Shown in pieces: positions 26,941 to 35,752 of a stretch of 64,000 nt of DNA. This DNA comes from Shewanella mesophila (GTDB taxonomy: Bacteria > Pseudomonadota > Gammaproteobacteria > Enterobacterales > Shewanellaceae), in contig NZ_CP080421.1 in NCBI RefSeq assembly GCF_019457515.1, forward strand, positions 930,001 through 994,000. Reading direction: 5' to 3'. Position 1 is the first letter of the stretch; each line of letters starts with the position of its first letter. The notes beneath the pieces are model-generated. The model was not told where the DNA came from, searched no databases, and was given only the letters and a program-made list of their open reading frames with translations. The translations under genes were made by a program, and so were the position numbers.

Positions 26941-28008
26941 CTATGATGCTTTTAATTTGCGTTTAACGGTACGGCGATAAAAGGTGACGGCGCTGAAACC
27001 AAGGATCAATGAAGCGATAGCGGCTACGAAAGTAATTAATGTGAGGTAACTCAAGGGCATGTTGAGCGCATCATGTAAGGGCCTGACAAAGGCGGCCACT
27101 CTGCCTGACAATGGGCGCTGACTGTGTTTTAGTGCCGACTCAATTTGTCCCTGTTCAAAGTTGATTGTCATACGATCGGCTTCTCTTAGCCAAACGTCGT
27201 CATGAGCGTCAAAGCGAATGCTATAAACAAGTGCTTCGGCTGGCGCGACTGGCTCTTTGTTTCTGCTCATAGGTTTACTCACCGCGACCAATTGTGAGTC
27301 TGGCCAATAGGTTTGCGCTGTGACAAGTTGGCTATGCCAATTATTTGCTTGACTCAATGGATATTGAACTTCGGTTTTGGGCTGTTTTAGCGCGCCAGTC
27401 CACAGACCTTTATAGGTAATTAAAAAGCCACTAATACACAGAGTAAACAATGGAATAGAGATAAATAGTCCCAGTTGAATATGGCTTTTTAACAAGCTAC
27501 TCGAACGCGTATTTTTGGGGAAGGACTGCTTGAGTCGAAAGCCGTTACGCACTCGCCACCACAAATAGATGCCGACTAAGGTAATGATCCCCCCAAGTAG
27601 TGATGCCCATGCATTAAGGTATTTGCCGAAGTCTGCGAGTAAGAAGTTTCTATGCAGCCAAAACAGGGTGCTGTACATAGGGATATCTGACGATTGGCTT
27701 ACCGATAGTTCATTAAGCTCATTATCAAAGGCAATTGACTTACCCCTAGTTGCCGCTTGGATGAAAGGAGCGTGTTCGGTTGGAAAGCGCACTGTGTTCA
27801 TCTCTGGATAACGTGCAAACAAGGTTTCGACAGCACTGGCTTTCTGAGCGATAGACAGTGGTTGATACTCTTGGCCATGATCGTTTAGACGTTTGATGAT
27901 TTCAACACTCCCTAAATAGACACCGGAAGTGAGTGCGATCAGCATGGCGATGCTAACAAAAAAGCCTACCCAGTTATGAAACCACTTTAACGCAGGGACT
28001 AGATTCAT
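26941..28008 (-). CDS. PepSY-associated membrane protein (PiuB-like)
   Basis: A 355-residue inner-membrane protein. It opens with LVPALKWFHNWVGFFVSIAMLIALTSGVYL (first helix with its conserved His), followed by a periplasmic PepSY module, a paired middle segment (TLFWLHRNFLLADFGKYLNAW), and membrane segments near 125-150, 180-205 and 315-340. This second PepSY protein of the window is not next to a receptor. A strong Fur box lies about 126 bp upstream, so iron starvation probably induces it. It may handle ferric-siderophore reduction together with receptors encoded elsewhere. Confidence 0.8.
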   Translation of the reverse strand: MNLVPALKWFHNWVGFFVSIAMLIALTSGVYLGSVEIIKRLNDHGQEYQPLSIAQKASAVETLFARYPEMNTVRFPTEHAPFIQAATRGKSIAFDNELNELSVSQSSDIPMYSTLFWLHRNFLLADFGKYLNAWASLLGGIITLVGIYLWWRVRNGFRLKQSFPKNTRSSSLLKSHIQLGLFISIPLFTLCISGFLITYKGLWTGALKQPKTEVQYPLSQANNWHSQLVTAQTYWPDSQLVAVSKPMSRNKEPVAPAEALVYSIRFDAHDDVWLREADRMTINFEQGQIESALKHSQRPLSGRVAAFVRPLHDALNMPLSYLTLITFVAAIASLILGFSAVTFYRRTVKRKLKAS

Positions 28009-28133
28009 CTTGATGTTCTCAATATATCGAAGTTAATTACGACTGAAGATATGGAGTAAAAAATGAGTTGGTGCAGTTTGGATAAGAGGGTTTTTATCTG
28101 TGCTGCGAGTAAACATTCGTCAAACCAATGGTC

Positions 28134-28152
28134 GCGAATGATAATTAATATC
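28134..28152. promoter_or_regulatory. Fur box upstream of the second PepSY gene
   Basis: Matches 15 of 19 positions of GATAATGATAATCATTATC, including the full AATGATAAT core and the final TATC. It lies between the PepSY gene (start 28008) and the end of the GGDEF gene (28230), both on the minus strand, so it gives the PepSY gene its own promoter. Confidence 0.75.
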
Positions 28153-28229
28153 AATTAGGGGTTCAATTAAAGAAATGTAAAGATTGGTGCATTAGTGCGC
28201 GTTAGGCACAAAAGCGAGATTTGTATCCA

Positions 28230-29933
28230 CTAAGTTAGTCGACGGCGAGAGTCTTCAACGTCGTCAACGGCGAGAGATTGAGCGAGTTGTTTAGATCGTT
28301 TGTGTTGGTACATGCGTTGATCTGCCATCGCCAGACACTCTGATTGGTTTGTACTTTCCAATGAGTGTGCGATGCCGTAGCTAATGCCAGCCGTTTTCCA
28401 TTTGCTCTTGATGTCGCTGTGACATAGCGCCAGCATCTTCTCGGTTTGAGTGAGCCGATCTTTGATGGCATCTGACGAATTGACACTCAGCAGCCAGACA
28501 AACTCATCACCGCCAGTACGAAATACTTCTCCCTTATTACCTAAGGTTGAACTCATTAGTTTGGCACCGTATCTCAGTAGTTTATCACCCTGATCATGTC
28601 CGAGTTTATCGTTAATCATCTTTATGCCGTCATAGTCGATGAAGGTGATGATGTAATTTGTAGCCAGTTGGTTGAGCGATTCATGTAAAGCAAACCGGTT
28701 ACCAATATGGGTTAAGGGATCGATTCTGGCTTGTTTGTATGCTCGGCTGTAGTCCTGCTTTTTTTGTTGTAGCCAAGCGGCTAAGGATAACAGTATGCAG
28801 AAACCATCTGCCGCTAAGGCTGAGACCACAACCAACTCTGGGTGTAGTAGACCCGAAGTAAGGTTACTGTGTGATATCACGTAGTAGAGTAATGAAAACC
28901 CATATAATAGATTGCCGAGTAAGTAATACTTTGCTCTAAAATCTTTATATACCAACATTTTTAAGCCGATAGCAATGGCTAATGGCACCCAGAGCATCGC
29001 TATTATATGCGAGATAATAAATGAAGTTGAAAAGCTTAACAGCGGCATCGCTAGGCCAAATAGCAGACAAATGAGCGACACGCTATTGAACAGCTTAGCC
29101 AAACGCTTGTGTAGATAATCTAAGTTAAATAATAACTTGGTAAATTGGCTTGCCGAAGCGATGGCAAAGGGAAACATCACCATCCCCAGATAGGTGGTGT
29201 TTAGCGTTTGAATGTCAAAAATGTCATCGACTAACCCCGAGGCGGCCGCCCATCCTAAGCCATGTAGGCCAATGTACCCCGCACAGGCTAAGGTGACGGT
29301 TAAACGTGTTTTAGCGTATAAGGTTAACGCGATTAACGCGAGGGTGAGCATCACGGCAATAGCGAACAGCGTGGTCAAATTGGTAACGAATTGCTCATGA
29401 AAGAAGCTGGCACTGTTATACAGATCCACCGTTAAGGGAAGGGCGTAATGCTTGGCATCAACATATAACCACAGCTGGCCACTTTCTTGTTGATTTAGCG
29501 GTAATTCAAAGACCTGTGTATGCATTAGCCATGGTGTATTGTTGTCGCTAAGCTGAGAAAAACCGATCGCCCTTGGTATTGTGTTCTGCTCTGATTCCCA
29601 GAAGGCCATGCCTGTATCAATAAAATTGGCATTGATTTTTATAAACCAGTTGTTGGGCTGAGCGTCTTGATTTGCTAAGGGGATGCGCGCGATATACGCA
29701 CCCGAATGATTCACCAATGATGACGAGATCGGTGTCGATGTTTGATACAAATGCTTAAGAGCTGTGATCGATTCAGGCTGGGGAGCATCTCGCTCTACCG
29801 TTCGCCAAATTTCTGTCTCTGGCAGTTGAGTCGCCATTGCACTGTAAAGAGGGTATCGTTGCTGAGCTGCGCTCGAAAACACGATTCCTAAGGCCATAAA
29901 TAGCGCAACTAGTATAAGTAAAATACGCTTCAC
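28230..29933 (-). CDS. Diguanylate cyclase with 7TM-DISM sensor
   Basis: 567 residues. A signal peptide (about 1-23) precedes a periplasmic DISM-type extracellular domain (about 25-175), then seven membrane helices (about 185-395, the 7TMR-DISM region) and a GGDEF domain (DPLTHIGNRFALHESL onward). GGDEF is intact at residues 474-478 (RTGGDEFVWL), so it should make cyclic di-GMP. The RxxD inhibition site five residues upstream is absent, unlike the other cyclase in this window. 7TM-DISM domains are thought to sense carbohydrates or other small ligands. Confidence 0.87.
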   Translation of the reverse strand: MKRILLILVALFMALGIVFSSAAQQRYPLYSAMATQLPETEIWRTVERDAPQPESITALKHLYQTSTPISSSLVNHSGAYIARIPLANQDAQPNNWFIKINANFIDTGMAFWESEQNTIPRAIGFSQLSDNNTPWLMHTQVFELPLNQQESGQLWLYVDAKHYALPLTVDLYNSASFFHEQFVTNLTTLFAIAVMLTLALIALTLYAKTRLTVTLACAGYIGLHGLGWAAASGLVDDIFDIQTLNTTYLGMVMFPFAIASASQFTKLLFNLDYLHKRLAKLFNSVSLICLLFGLAMPLLSFSTSFIISHIIAMLWVPLAIAIGLKMLVYKDFRAKYYLLGNLLYGFSLLYYVISHSNLTSGLLHPELVVVSALAADGFCILLSLAAWLQQKKQDYSRAYKQARIDPLTHIGNRFALHESLNQLATNYIITFIDYDGIKMINDKLGHDQGDKLLRYGAKLMSSTLGNKGEVFRTGGDEFVWLLSVNSSDAIKDRLTQTEKMLALCHSDIKSKWKTAGISYGIAHSLESTNQSECLAMADQRMYQHKRSKQLAQSLAVDDVEDSRRRLT

Positions 29934-30394
29934 TGTGATTTCATCTAATTGTTTAATCTTATATTTGTTAAGCCTAACATAGTTGACTGTATCCTTGGAT
30001 TAATTAGACATCAAAATGATTAATACCGAGATTAGCCCCGCTAAAACAGTGAGGATCTACCTGCTATTAAGCTAGCCGGATAAGCATCAATAGAGTGTGT
30101 GACCGATAGATTTGTATAGTCTATCGCGTTCTAGGCTTAGCGTTAATTATTCTAATGATTATATAGGCTTATTTTAAATAATAAGTGTTAAAATAGATGG
30201 GCCTAAGCAATCTGATAGGAAACCAAACTCATACCAATTTTATCTGTTAAATTAAAAGTTTGTGGTAAACACGTGTATTGCCTATTGAGTAAGTAAAAAC
30301 TAGTTTACTTCAGGACATCAAACGCTCGTTAAAATGACTAAGCTTTTATCGGTTAGCCTTGGCTAAGATGCCCCAGTAAACACTGGAGCAAAAA
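29934..30394. other. Intergenic region, AT-rich
   Basis: About 460 bp between the divergent GGDEF gene and the 40-residue basic protein. AT-rich, with no recognisable gene. It ends in a short hairpin (CCAGT-aaac-ACTGG, 30373-30386) whose right arm includes part of the GGAG ribosome site of the next gene. Confidence 0.4.
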
Positions 30395-30517
30395 ATGAGT
30401 AAAGAACACAGAAACGGTAAAGAAAGCAAGAAACAACCTTTAAAATCGGCCAAAGAAAAGCGCAATGAGAAGCACGCTAAAAAGGCTGGCAAAGGATTGT
30501 TAGACAAAATTAAATAA
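30395..30517 (+). CDS. 40-residue highly basic small protein
   Basis: ATG at 30395 with GGAG at 30385-30388. The product MSKEHRNGKESKKQPLKSAK and onward is 40 residues with 15 Lys/Arg, almost no hydrophobic residues except the tail GLLDKIK, and no Cys. Composition suggests a disordered nucleic-acid or ribosome-binding peptide, which is inference. I have a weak memory of similar short basic proteins in Shewanella and Vibrio but cannot name a family. A small hairpin overlaps the ribosome site. Confidence 0.6.
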   Translation: MSKEHRNGKESKKQPLKSAKEKRNEKHAKKAGKGLLDKIK

Positions 30518-31027
30518 AATGTCTCTCTGAAGTAGCGTTAAGCGGTTGTAAGTCTGTCTAGTAGACTATGGTTCTCCATCTTGTTTATACCTGCGGCAGA
30601 CTTTTTGTAAAGCACACCAATATCGCTAATGCTTACTTTTATACTTACTGGCACTGTAATTGAGTCAAAGCTATTTTGATTGGTTGAGCGGTGCCAGTCT
30701 TATCATTTCTTCGATTTACCCCACCTATTCCAAGACTTGCCATAATGCTGGCGTCCCAGTAATGAAAATAGTCGTCGAATAATATTAACGTCATTGACTC
30801 AATACTCTTCTTGTTGCCTATTGAGATATTTGCGTTGATTGATATCACGGCTATTTGGTTAACCCCGAGTTCAGATTAGCTATCTTGGGTCTTCCAAAAC
30901 ATGCTAGTCGCATGATGCAAGTTATTGCTAACTTTAAACTATGTGGTACGTTTTACGTTTAAATGAATACCTTTGACACTAGTAGGCCCCCACTCGGGTT
31001 GGTTAATGTGAATATTGGAACCAAATC
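30518..31027. other. Intergenic region upstream of the CbiM-like gene
   Basis: About 510 bp. I looked for a cobalamin riboswitch (B12 box GCCACTG and its helices), which would suit a CbiM-like gene, and saw none. A 67-codon frame on the minus strand (30645-30848, GTG start) has no recognisable domain. Confidence 0.4.
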
Positions 31028-31708
31028 ATGAGCGACTTTTTACTGCAACGCTTGAGTGAAATAGATTGGAGTATAACGGGGGGGCAATTACTGGTTATGG
31101 CTCTGCTTTTGGTATGGCTATGGGCTATTTGGCCCAGTGAAGAGATGAAAGTTTTGCTTCACGATAAAGTGCTGCAGTCGCGTTTACTCTTGACGGCATT
31201 TGCGGTCAATGGTTTGTGGTTGATCAATGCCAGTATTACTTCAGGTATCCATTTACACTTTTTAGGCTTAGTTACTTTAATGCTGATGTTTGGTTGGCGT
31301 CTAGCCACATTTATCTCGCTATTGCCTGTGCTTTTCTTCGCTACTTTCGTTCTCAAGCAACCGTTTGATTTTGCGGTTTATGGGCTCGTCGCAGTGTCGC
31401 TCCCGCTATTTCTTTGTTATGTGGTTTATAGTCAAGTATTCAAATACCTGCCGCATCATCTGTTCGTTTACATCTTCTGTGGTGCATTTATGAATGGCTT
31501 TTTGTCGATTATTTTTCACATGCTGCCTTGGTCTTTCTGGCTTTGGATGAGTGGCGATTATGACTGGAGTTACTTAACGGATAATTACCTACTGCTGATC
31601 CCGCTGTTGGCATTCCCTGAGGCACTACTTAACGGCATGGCGGTGACACTCATGGTGGTTTATCGGCCTACTTGGCTCTATGACTATTCTGACCGAACCT
31701 ATTTTTGA
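31028..31708 (+). CDS. CbiM-like energy-coupling-factor permease family membrane protein
   Basis: A 226-residue integral membrane protein with six or seven segments. I recognise it as the COG3235-type short relative of CbiM annotated as energy-coupling factor ABC transporter permease. Visible: ASITSGIHLHFLGLVTLMLMFGWRLA (the conserved His-rich helix), CGAFMNGFLSIIFHMLPW, and ALLNGMAVTLMVVYRPTWL. CbiM binds Co or Ni ions through its N-terminus, but here the N-terminal MHI motif is missing, so a metal substrate is not certain. No CbiQ/CbiO genes are near. Confidence 0.7.
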   Translation: MSDFLLQRLSEIDWSITGGQLLVMALLLVWLWAIWPSEEMKVLLHDKVLQSRLLLTAFAVNGLWLINASITSGIHLHFLGLVTLMLMFGWRLATFISLLPVLFFATFVLKQPFDFAVYGLVAVSLPLFLCYVVYSQVFKYLPHHLFVYIFCGAFMNGFLSIIFHMLPWSFWLWMSGDYDWSYLTDNYLLLIPLLAFPEALLNGMAVTLMVVYRPTWLYDYSDRTYF

Positions 31709-31990
31709 TCGGGCGTGCCGCAGCCCTGTAACACGGCGATTAAATCCTCCTTTGATTGGTTAAACTGACCATCTACTCCCATCAGCAAACAAATACAACA
31801 CTTGCCATCGTTTTATATAAAATTTAAGCAATGGTTATCAAAATGATAAGTTAAATGTATCAAGATGTAACATATTTTGGTTAATATGCCTCCCATGCAC
31901 TTCTCTCAACCCATCGATATGGATGAGAAGTGCGGGGTCAGTTCATTTATGTACTGAATGAAAATATAAAAAATAAGAGCGAAACCATTG

Positions 31991-33634
31991 ATGGATATAT
32001 TTAAATTAACAACCGCAGCACTGCTGACTGGCTTGGCATTTAATGCCAATGCAAATTTGCTTATCAGCGAGGTGCTGTATGACGCGCCTAATAATGACAG
32101 TGTTGAAGAGTTTATAGAGCTGTTTAATGGGGGCTGTACTAGCATAGATTTAAGTCAATATCAGCTAAGTGACAACGGCAGTAGTTTTGCCTTGCAAGGT
32201 AGCTTAGCGCCTGGGGACTATTTTACCGTTGCCGCAAACGAGGCGGGTTTTACTAGCTTGTTTGGTTCAGCGCCAAACCTGTCGCCAATGTCATTAACCT
32301 TAGGTAATTCTGGGGATTATGTTCGTCTAAATAAAGGCGCGGAAGAGGTCGATGTCGTTGCTTGGGAAGGCGGTCTATCAGGCTGGTCTCTCAATGTGCG
32401 TGATGTGTCACTACAACGGACCAGCGTTATCAATACTAAGTCAGCAATTGATTGGAGTGCCAGTGACAGTGCGGGCACTCCAGGCTCGGGTGATCTCAGT
32501 ATTAATTGCGATGGAAGTGGCAGCGGTACTGGTGTCAGCGATAATCAACTGGGTAATGGTCAGCCTAAGATTAACTTAAGCGCCAATCAAGGCCAGACGC
32601 TTAAGTATTATGTCGATCTTCCCCAAGGGGCTAGCAATGTGAACCTTGTCATGAGCGGTGGCACTGGGGATGCCGATCTCTATGTACGTCAAGGTAGTGA
32701 GCCGACAACCAGCGAGTATGACTGTGCTCCCTATCTATCTGGCAATAATGAGGAGTGTGCCATTACTCAGCCTATCGTTGGGCGTTACTATGCCAATATC
32801 CAAGCTTATGAGTCGTTTACTGGCGTTTCTTTGGTGGTTAACTATACGGTTGTAACCAGTGGTGGCGGAGATGGTGGTTCTGGTTCTGGCGATGGCTCCA
32901 GTGGTGACAACGGTGATTACGTTTTTGCGACCTATTATGCTAATGCTATCGGTAAATCTGGCTCGGCGCTAAAGGCCAGCCTCAATCAGACCATTAAAGG
33001 ACATACGCGTTTTAGCTATAGCCAAGTATGGGATGGACTGAGTTATGCCGATGAAGATCCAAACAATAGTAATAATGTCATCTTGCTATACACGGGACGC
33101 TCAGAGCCAAAGGTGAACCGCGCTGGCTTAAGCAGTTCACTCGATGCTTGGAATCGTGAACATGTGTGGGCTAAGAGTCATGGTTTTCCGAGTAGCGGTC
33201 AATATGCATATACCGATCTGCATCATCTGCGGCCTGCCGATGTTACAGTCAACAGTAGCCGTGGCAATAAAGACTTTGCTTTAGGGGGCAGTGAATTATC
33301 TGAAGCGCCGGGCAATAATACTGATTCCGACAGTTTCGAACCCAGAGATGAGGTGAAAGGCGATGTCGCACGTATGGTGTTCTATATGGATGTACGCTAT
33401 GAAGGTAACGACAGCAGTGGTACGCCAGATCTGAGTGTTGTCAGTGGTGTCACTGGAAATGGTGAACCGTTACTCGGCGATTTGTGTACCTTGCTTAGTT
33501 GGCATCTACAAGATCCTGTGAGTGACTGGGAGCGTCGTCGTAATAATCGTGTGTTTGAGTGGCAGAAAAATCGTAATCCCTTCATCGACAACAGCAGTTG
33601 GGCCGTTGACCTCTATGGTGCGTCCTGCCAATAG
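31991..33634 (+). CDS. Secreted endonuclease I with lamin-tail and PPC domains
   Basis: 547 residues from the ATG at 31991. A signal peptide (about 1-22, ANA) precedes a lamin-tail domain (about 24-165, LLISEVLYDAPNNDSVEEFIEL). Next come a pre-peptidase C-terminal domain (about 190-285, GDADLYVRQGSEP), a Gly/Ser/Asp linker (about 288-310), and the endonuclease I domain (about 311-547, with LDAWNREHVWAKSHGF, DLHHLRPADVTVNSSRGN and the final Cys). EndA/Dns-type enzymes are non-specific DNases and RNases; here export to the outside is likely, for use of extracellular DNA as a P, N or C source. A strong terminator follows. Confidence 0.9.
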   Translation: MDIFKLTTAALLTGLAFNANANLLISEVLYDAPNNDSVEEFIELFNGGCTSIDLSQYQLSDNGSSFALQGSLAPGDYFTVAANEAGFTSLFGSAPNLSPMSLTLGNSGDYVRLNKGAEEVDVVAWEGGLSGWSLNVRDVSLQRTSVINTKSAIDWSASDSAGTPGSGDLSINCDGSGSGTGVSDNQLGNGQPKINLSANQGQTLKYYVDLPQGASNVNLVMSGGTGDADLYVRQGSEPTTSEYDCAPYLSGNNEECAITQPIVGRYYANIQAYESFTGVSLVVNYTVVTSGGGDGGSGSGDGSSGDNGDYVFATYYANAIGKSGSALKASLNQTIKGHTRFSYSQVWDGLSYADEDPNNSNNVILLYTGRSEPKVNRAGLSSSLDAWNREHVWAKSHGFPSSGQYAYTDLHHLRPADVTVNSSRGNKDFALGGSELSEAPGNNTDSDSFEPRDEVKGDVARMVFYMDVRYEGNDSSGTPDLSVVSGVTGNGEPLLGDLCTLLSWHLQDPVSDWERRRNNRVFEWQKNRNPFIDNSSWAVDLYGASCQ

Positions 33635-33667
33635 TTATCAACAATCTGCCTAGCCGATGTTAAAGCG

Positions 33668-33694
33668 AGCGCAGCCCTGAGGCTGCGCTTTTTT
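33668..33694 (+). terminator. Terminator after the nuclease gene
   Basis: A 9-bp GC-rich stem (AGCGCAGCC / GGCTGCGCT), a 4-base loop and TTTTT, 33 bp after the stop. Confidence 0.88.
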
Positions 33695-33958
33695 GTGTTA
33701 TCTGCTAGGAAATTGGCGAACGTGACCAATTGGGCTGGGTGTAATAGGGGTTTTATTGTTATTATTAAGCCATCGTACGTGCCTAGCGGCAGCGTGTTTT
33801 AATGGCCCATCAACGTAGCGGGCGATATCGACAAGTGATTTGCTTGGCATGAAGTAAGTGTTATTGCATGGTCATGCCGCGATAATGGCTGCGCAGAATG
33901 TGTTTAACGCGACCAATTTTATACAGTAAACACCGCCTTTGCGGTAGTTGGAACTCCC

Positions 33959-34456
33959 ATGATTGAACTGCAACAAAATAACCCATTACATGGCCTAGGA
34001 TTAGAGGCTATGGTGACTGAACTAGTGGATTTTTACGATTGGAAAATTCTCTACGCCGCGCTGCGTCTAGAGTGTTTTAATACCAATCCGACCATGGAAG
34101 CCTGCCTTAAGTTTCTGAAAAAAACCGAGTGGGCCAGAGAGCGGGTGGAGAGTTTTTATCTGTATCGCTTTAAACGTATGCCTAAAGGAAGTGCGGCGCA
34201 GTTTGAGTTAAAACCTCGCGAGCGTGGTTTTGCTGATGGCATAGTGCCACGCAAGCCTCAAGAATTGACCGTTGAGCTCATTGCAGAAATGCGTGCTAAA
34301 GCGACCGCAGATTATGAGGCGATGAAGAAAAACAATACTCGTCCTAATTACGGTAAGGATAAGCCGCGAGCACAAGATAGCTATGCGCAAAACAAGCGCT
34401 CTGGCAGCAAGCGTCCCGCACCGTCACAAGACCCTAGCAATCCTTGGGGTAAATAG
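33959..34456 (+). CDS. VF530 family DNA-binding protein (DUF2132)
   Basis: 165 residues. The N-terminal 75 residues (NNPLHGLGLEAMVTELVDFY, DWKILYAALRLECFNTNPTM, LKFLKKTEWARERVESFYLYRFKRMP) are the VF530/DUF2132 fold, known from a Vibrio fischeri structure and described as DNA-binding. The C-terminal 90 residues are an extension rich in Lys, Arg, Asn and Pro, probably disordered. No operon partner. A terminator hairpin lies just after the stop. Confidence 0.82.
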   Translation: MIELQQNNPLHGLGLEAMVTELVDFYDWKILYAALRLECFNTNPTMEACLKFLKKTEWARERVESFYLYRFKRMPKGSAAQFELKPRERGFADGIVPRKPQELTVELIAEMRAKATADYEAMKKNNTRPNYGKDKPRAQDSYAQNKRSGSKRPAPSQDPSNPWGK

Positions 34457-34473
34457 TAATTTAAGTAACAACA

Positions 34474-34505
34474 GAAAGGCGAATGCGTTAACACATTCGC
34501 CTTTC
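34474..34505. terminator. Bidirectional hairpin between VF530 and hydrolase genes
   Basis: A 12-bp perfect stem (GAAAGGCGAATG / CATTCGCCTTTC) with an 8-base loop between two convergent genes. Confidence 0.7.
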
Positions 34506-34515
34506 TCGCCCGATT

Positions 34516-35415
34516 TTAAGATGGGACAGAGGAGAGATGTTGGCGAAAGAAGGCTAGGCTTCTCTCCCAGGCGAGCACTGCACTGGCCTCATCAAACCTC
34601 TGGGTTGAGTCATTGTGGAAGCCATGATTGGCATTTTTGTACATATACATCTGGTAGTCGACGCCATATTTTTTTAGATCATCCTCATATTCAGGCCACG
34701 TTTTATTTACCCTTTCATCGAGTTCTGCTAATTGGATTTGCAGCGGAGCCTTAATGTTTTTCCTCAGCTCAGCGACGGCGGGTGTACCGTAAAAGGACAC
34801 GCCTGCACTTAAGAGACTCGAATCGACCGCCGCGAGGTAGTTAACGATATATCCGCCAAAACAGAAGCCTACCGCTCCCAGTTTACCGTTACCGAGAGGA
34901 TGGCTCTTTAAGAATATTGCCGCGGCAATAAAATCATTCTGTATCTTGTCGCGATCCATTGAGCGCTGCATTGCTCGGCCTTCATCATCATTGCCTGGGT
35001 AGCCTCCGAGCGTAAACAGAGCATCGGGTGCGAAGGCAATGAAGCCCGCCTTAGCAAGGCGTCTAGCGACATCTTTAATGTAGGGGTTTAGCCCTCTATT
35101 TTCATGCACGACTAAGACAAGGGGCAATTTGCCTGTAGCATTAGTTGGGGTCACTAAGTAGCCACGACCTTTGCCGTGGCCTTGTGGCGAATCGAACGCT
35201 TCATAGGTGGCTTTAATATCGGGATCGTTAAATGAGATCTGTTCGGCCAGTGCATAGTTAGGCATCAATGCAGAGGTCAATACCGTCATGGAGTAGCCTA
35301 CGGCAACCAGTGTGCCGAGCTTTTTCATAAAGGTACGTCGATCCATGGCACCATGGGCATATTCATCGTACCAATCGAACGCTTCTTGCGGAATATGATG
35401 TTGTTGCTGGTTCAT
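34516..35415 (-). CDS. Tat-exported dienelactone hydrolase family protein
   Basis: 299 residues. The N-terminus holds a twin-arginine signal (MDRRTFMKKLGTLVAVG, RR near residues 26-27), so the folded enzyme is probably exported. The alpha/beta-hydrolase core has the dienelactone hydrolase nucleophile Cys in GAVGFCFGGYIV, the acid in LAELDERV and the His in YKNANHGFHND. VHENRGLNPYIKDVARRLA is the oxyanion region. Family members cleave lactones and esters; the substrate here is unknown. Convergent with the VF530 gene. Confidence 0.87.
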   Translation of the reverse strand: MNQQQHHIPQEAFDWYDEYAHGAMDRRTFMKKLGTLVAVGYSMTVLTSALMPNYALAEQISFNDPDIKATYEAFDSPQGHGKGRGYLVTPTNATGKLPLVLVVHENRGLNPYIKDVARRLAKAGFIAFAPDALFTLGGYPGNDDEGRAMQRSMDRDKIQNDFIAAAIFLKSHPLGNGKLGAVGFCFGGYIVNYLAAVDSSLLSAGVSFYGTPAVAELRKNIKAPLQIQLAELDERVNKTWPEYEDDLKKYGVDYQMYMYKNANHGFHNDSTQRFDEASAVLAWERSLAFFRQHLSSVPS

Positions 35416-35752
35416 ATGACTTCCTTTTTAGTTATTTGTAGGCCGACTTCTTGTCGCTAAAGATTACGCTAACAAGCTGATGTGCGATCAGTTTTGTGAA
35501 TTAATAAGGTAGCCGTGGTTAGCGTCGTTTTCAATGATGAGGCGTTTTGCAAGATTTTAGATGTTGCTGATTTATCAGTAACTATCAATAACTAATATAG
35601 ACAAGCTCTTGGGTACGAACATTTGGGATTAAGTTGATGAGCCAATGATTGATGTTCATTCGTAGACGCAAACGTCACATTAATGTTGTTTTGCTGTAAC
35701 AAGTACCTTTTAGCATCCTGCCACTGACTATAGATAAGTGAAGGGAACGTAA
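35416..35752. other. Intergenic region between hydrolase and GDPD genes
   Basis: 337 bp of divergent promoter DNA. I looked for a Pho box (direct CTGTCAT repeats), which could control the GDPD gene, and did not find one. Nothing else stands out. Confidence 0.4.

Noticed and set aside
30645..30848. 67-codon frame on the minus strand with a GTG start
   Set aside because: No ribosome site, no recognised family, isolated position.
30850..31020. Possible cobalamin riboswitch before the CbiM-like gene
   Set aside because: No B12 box or the expected helices were found.
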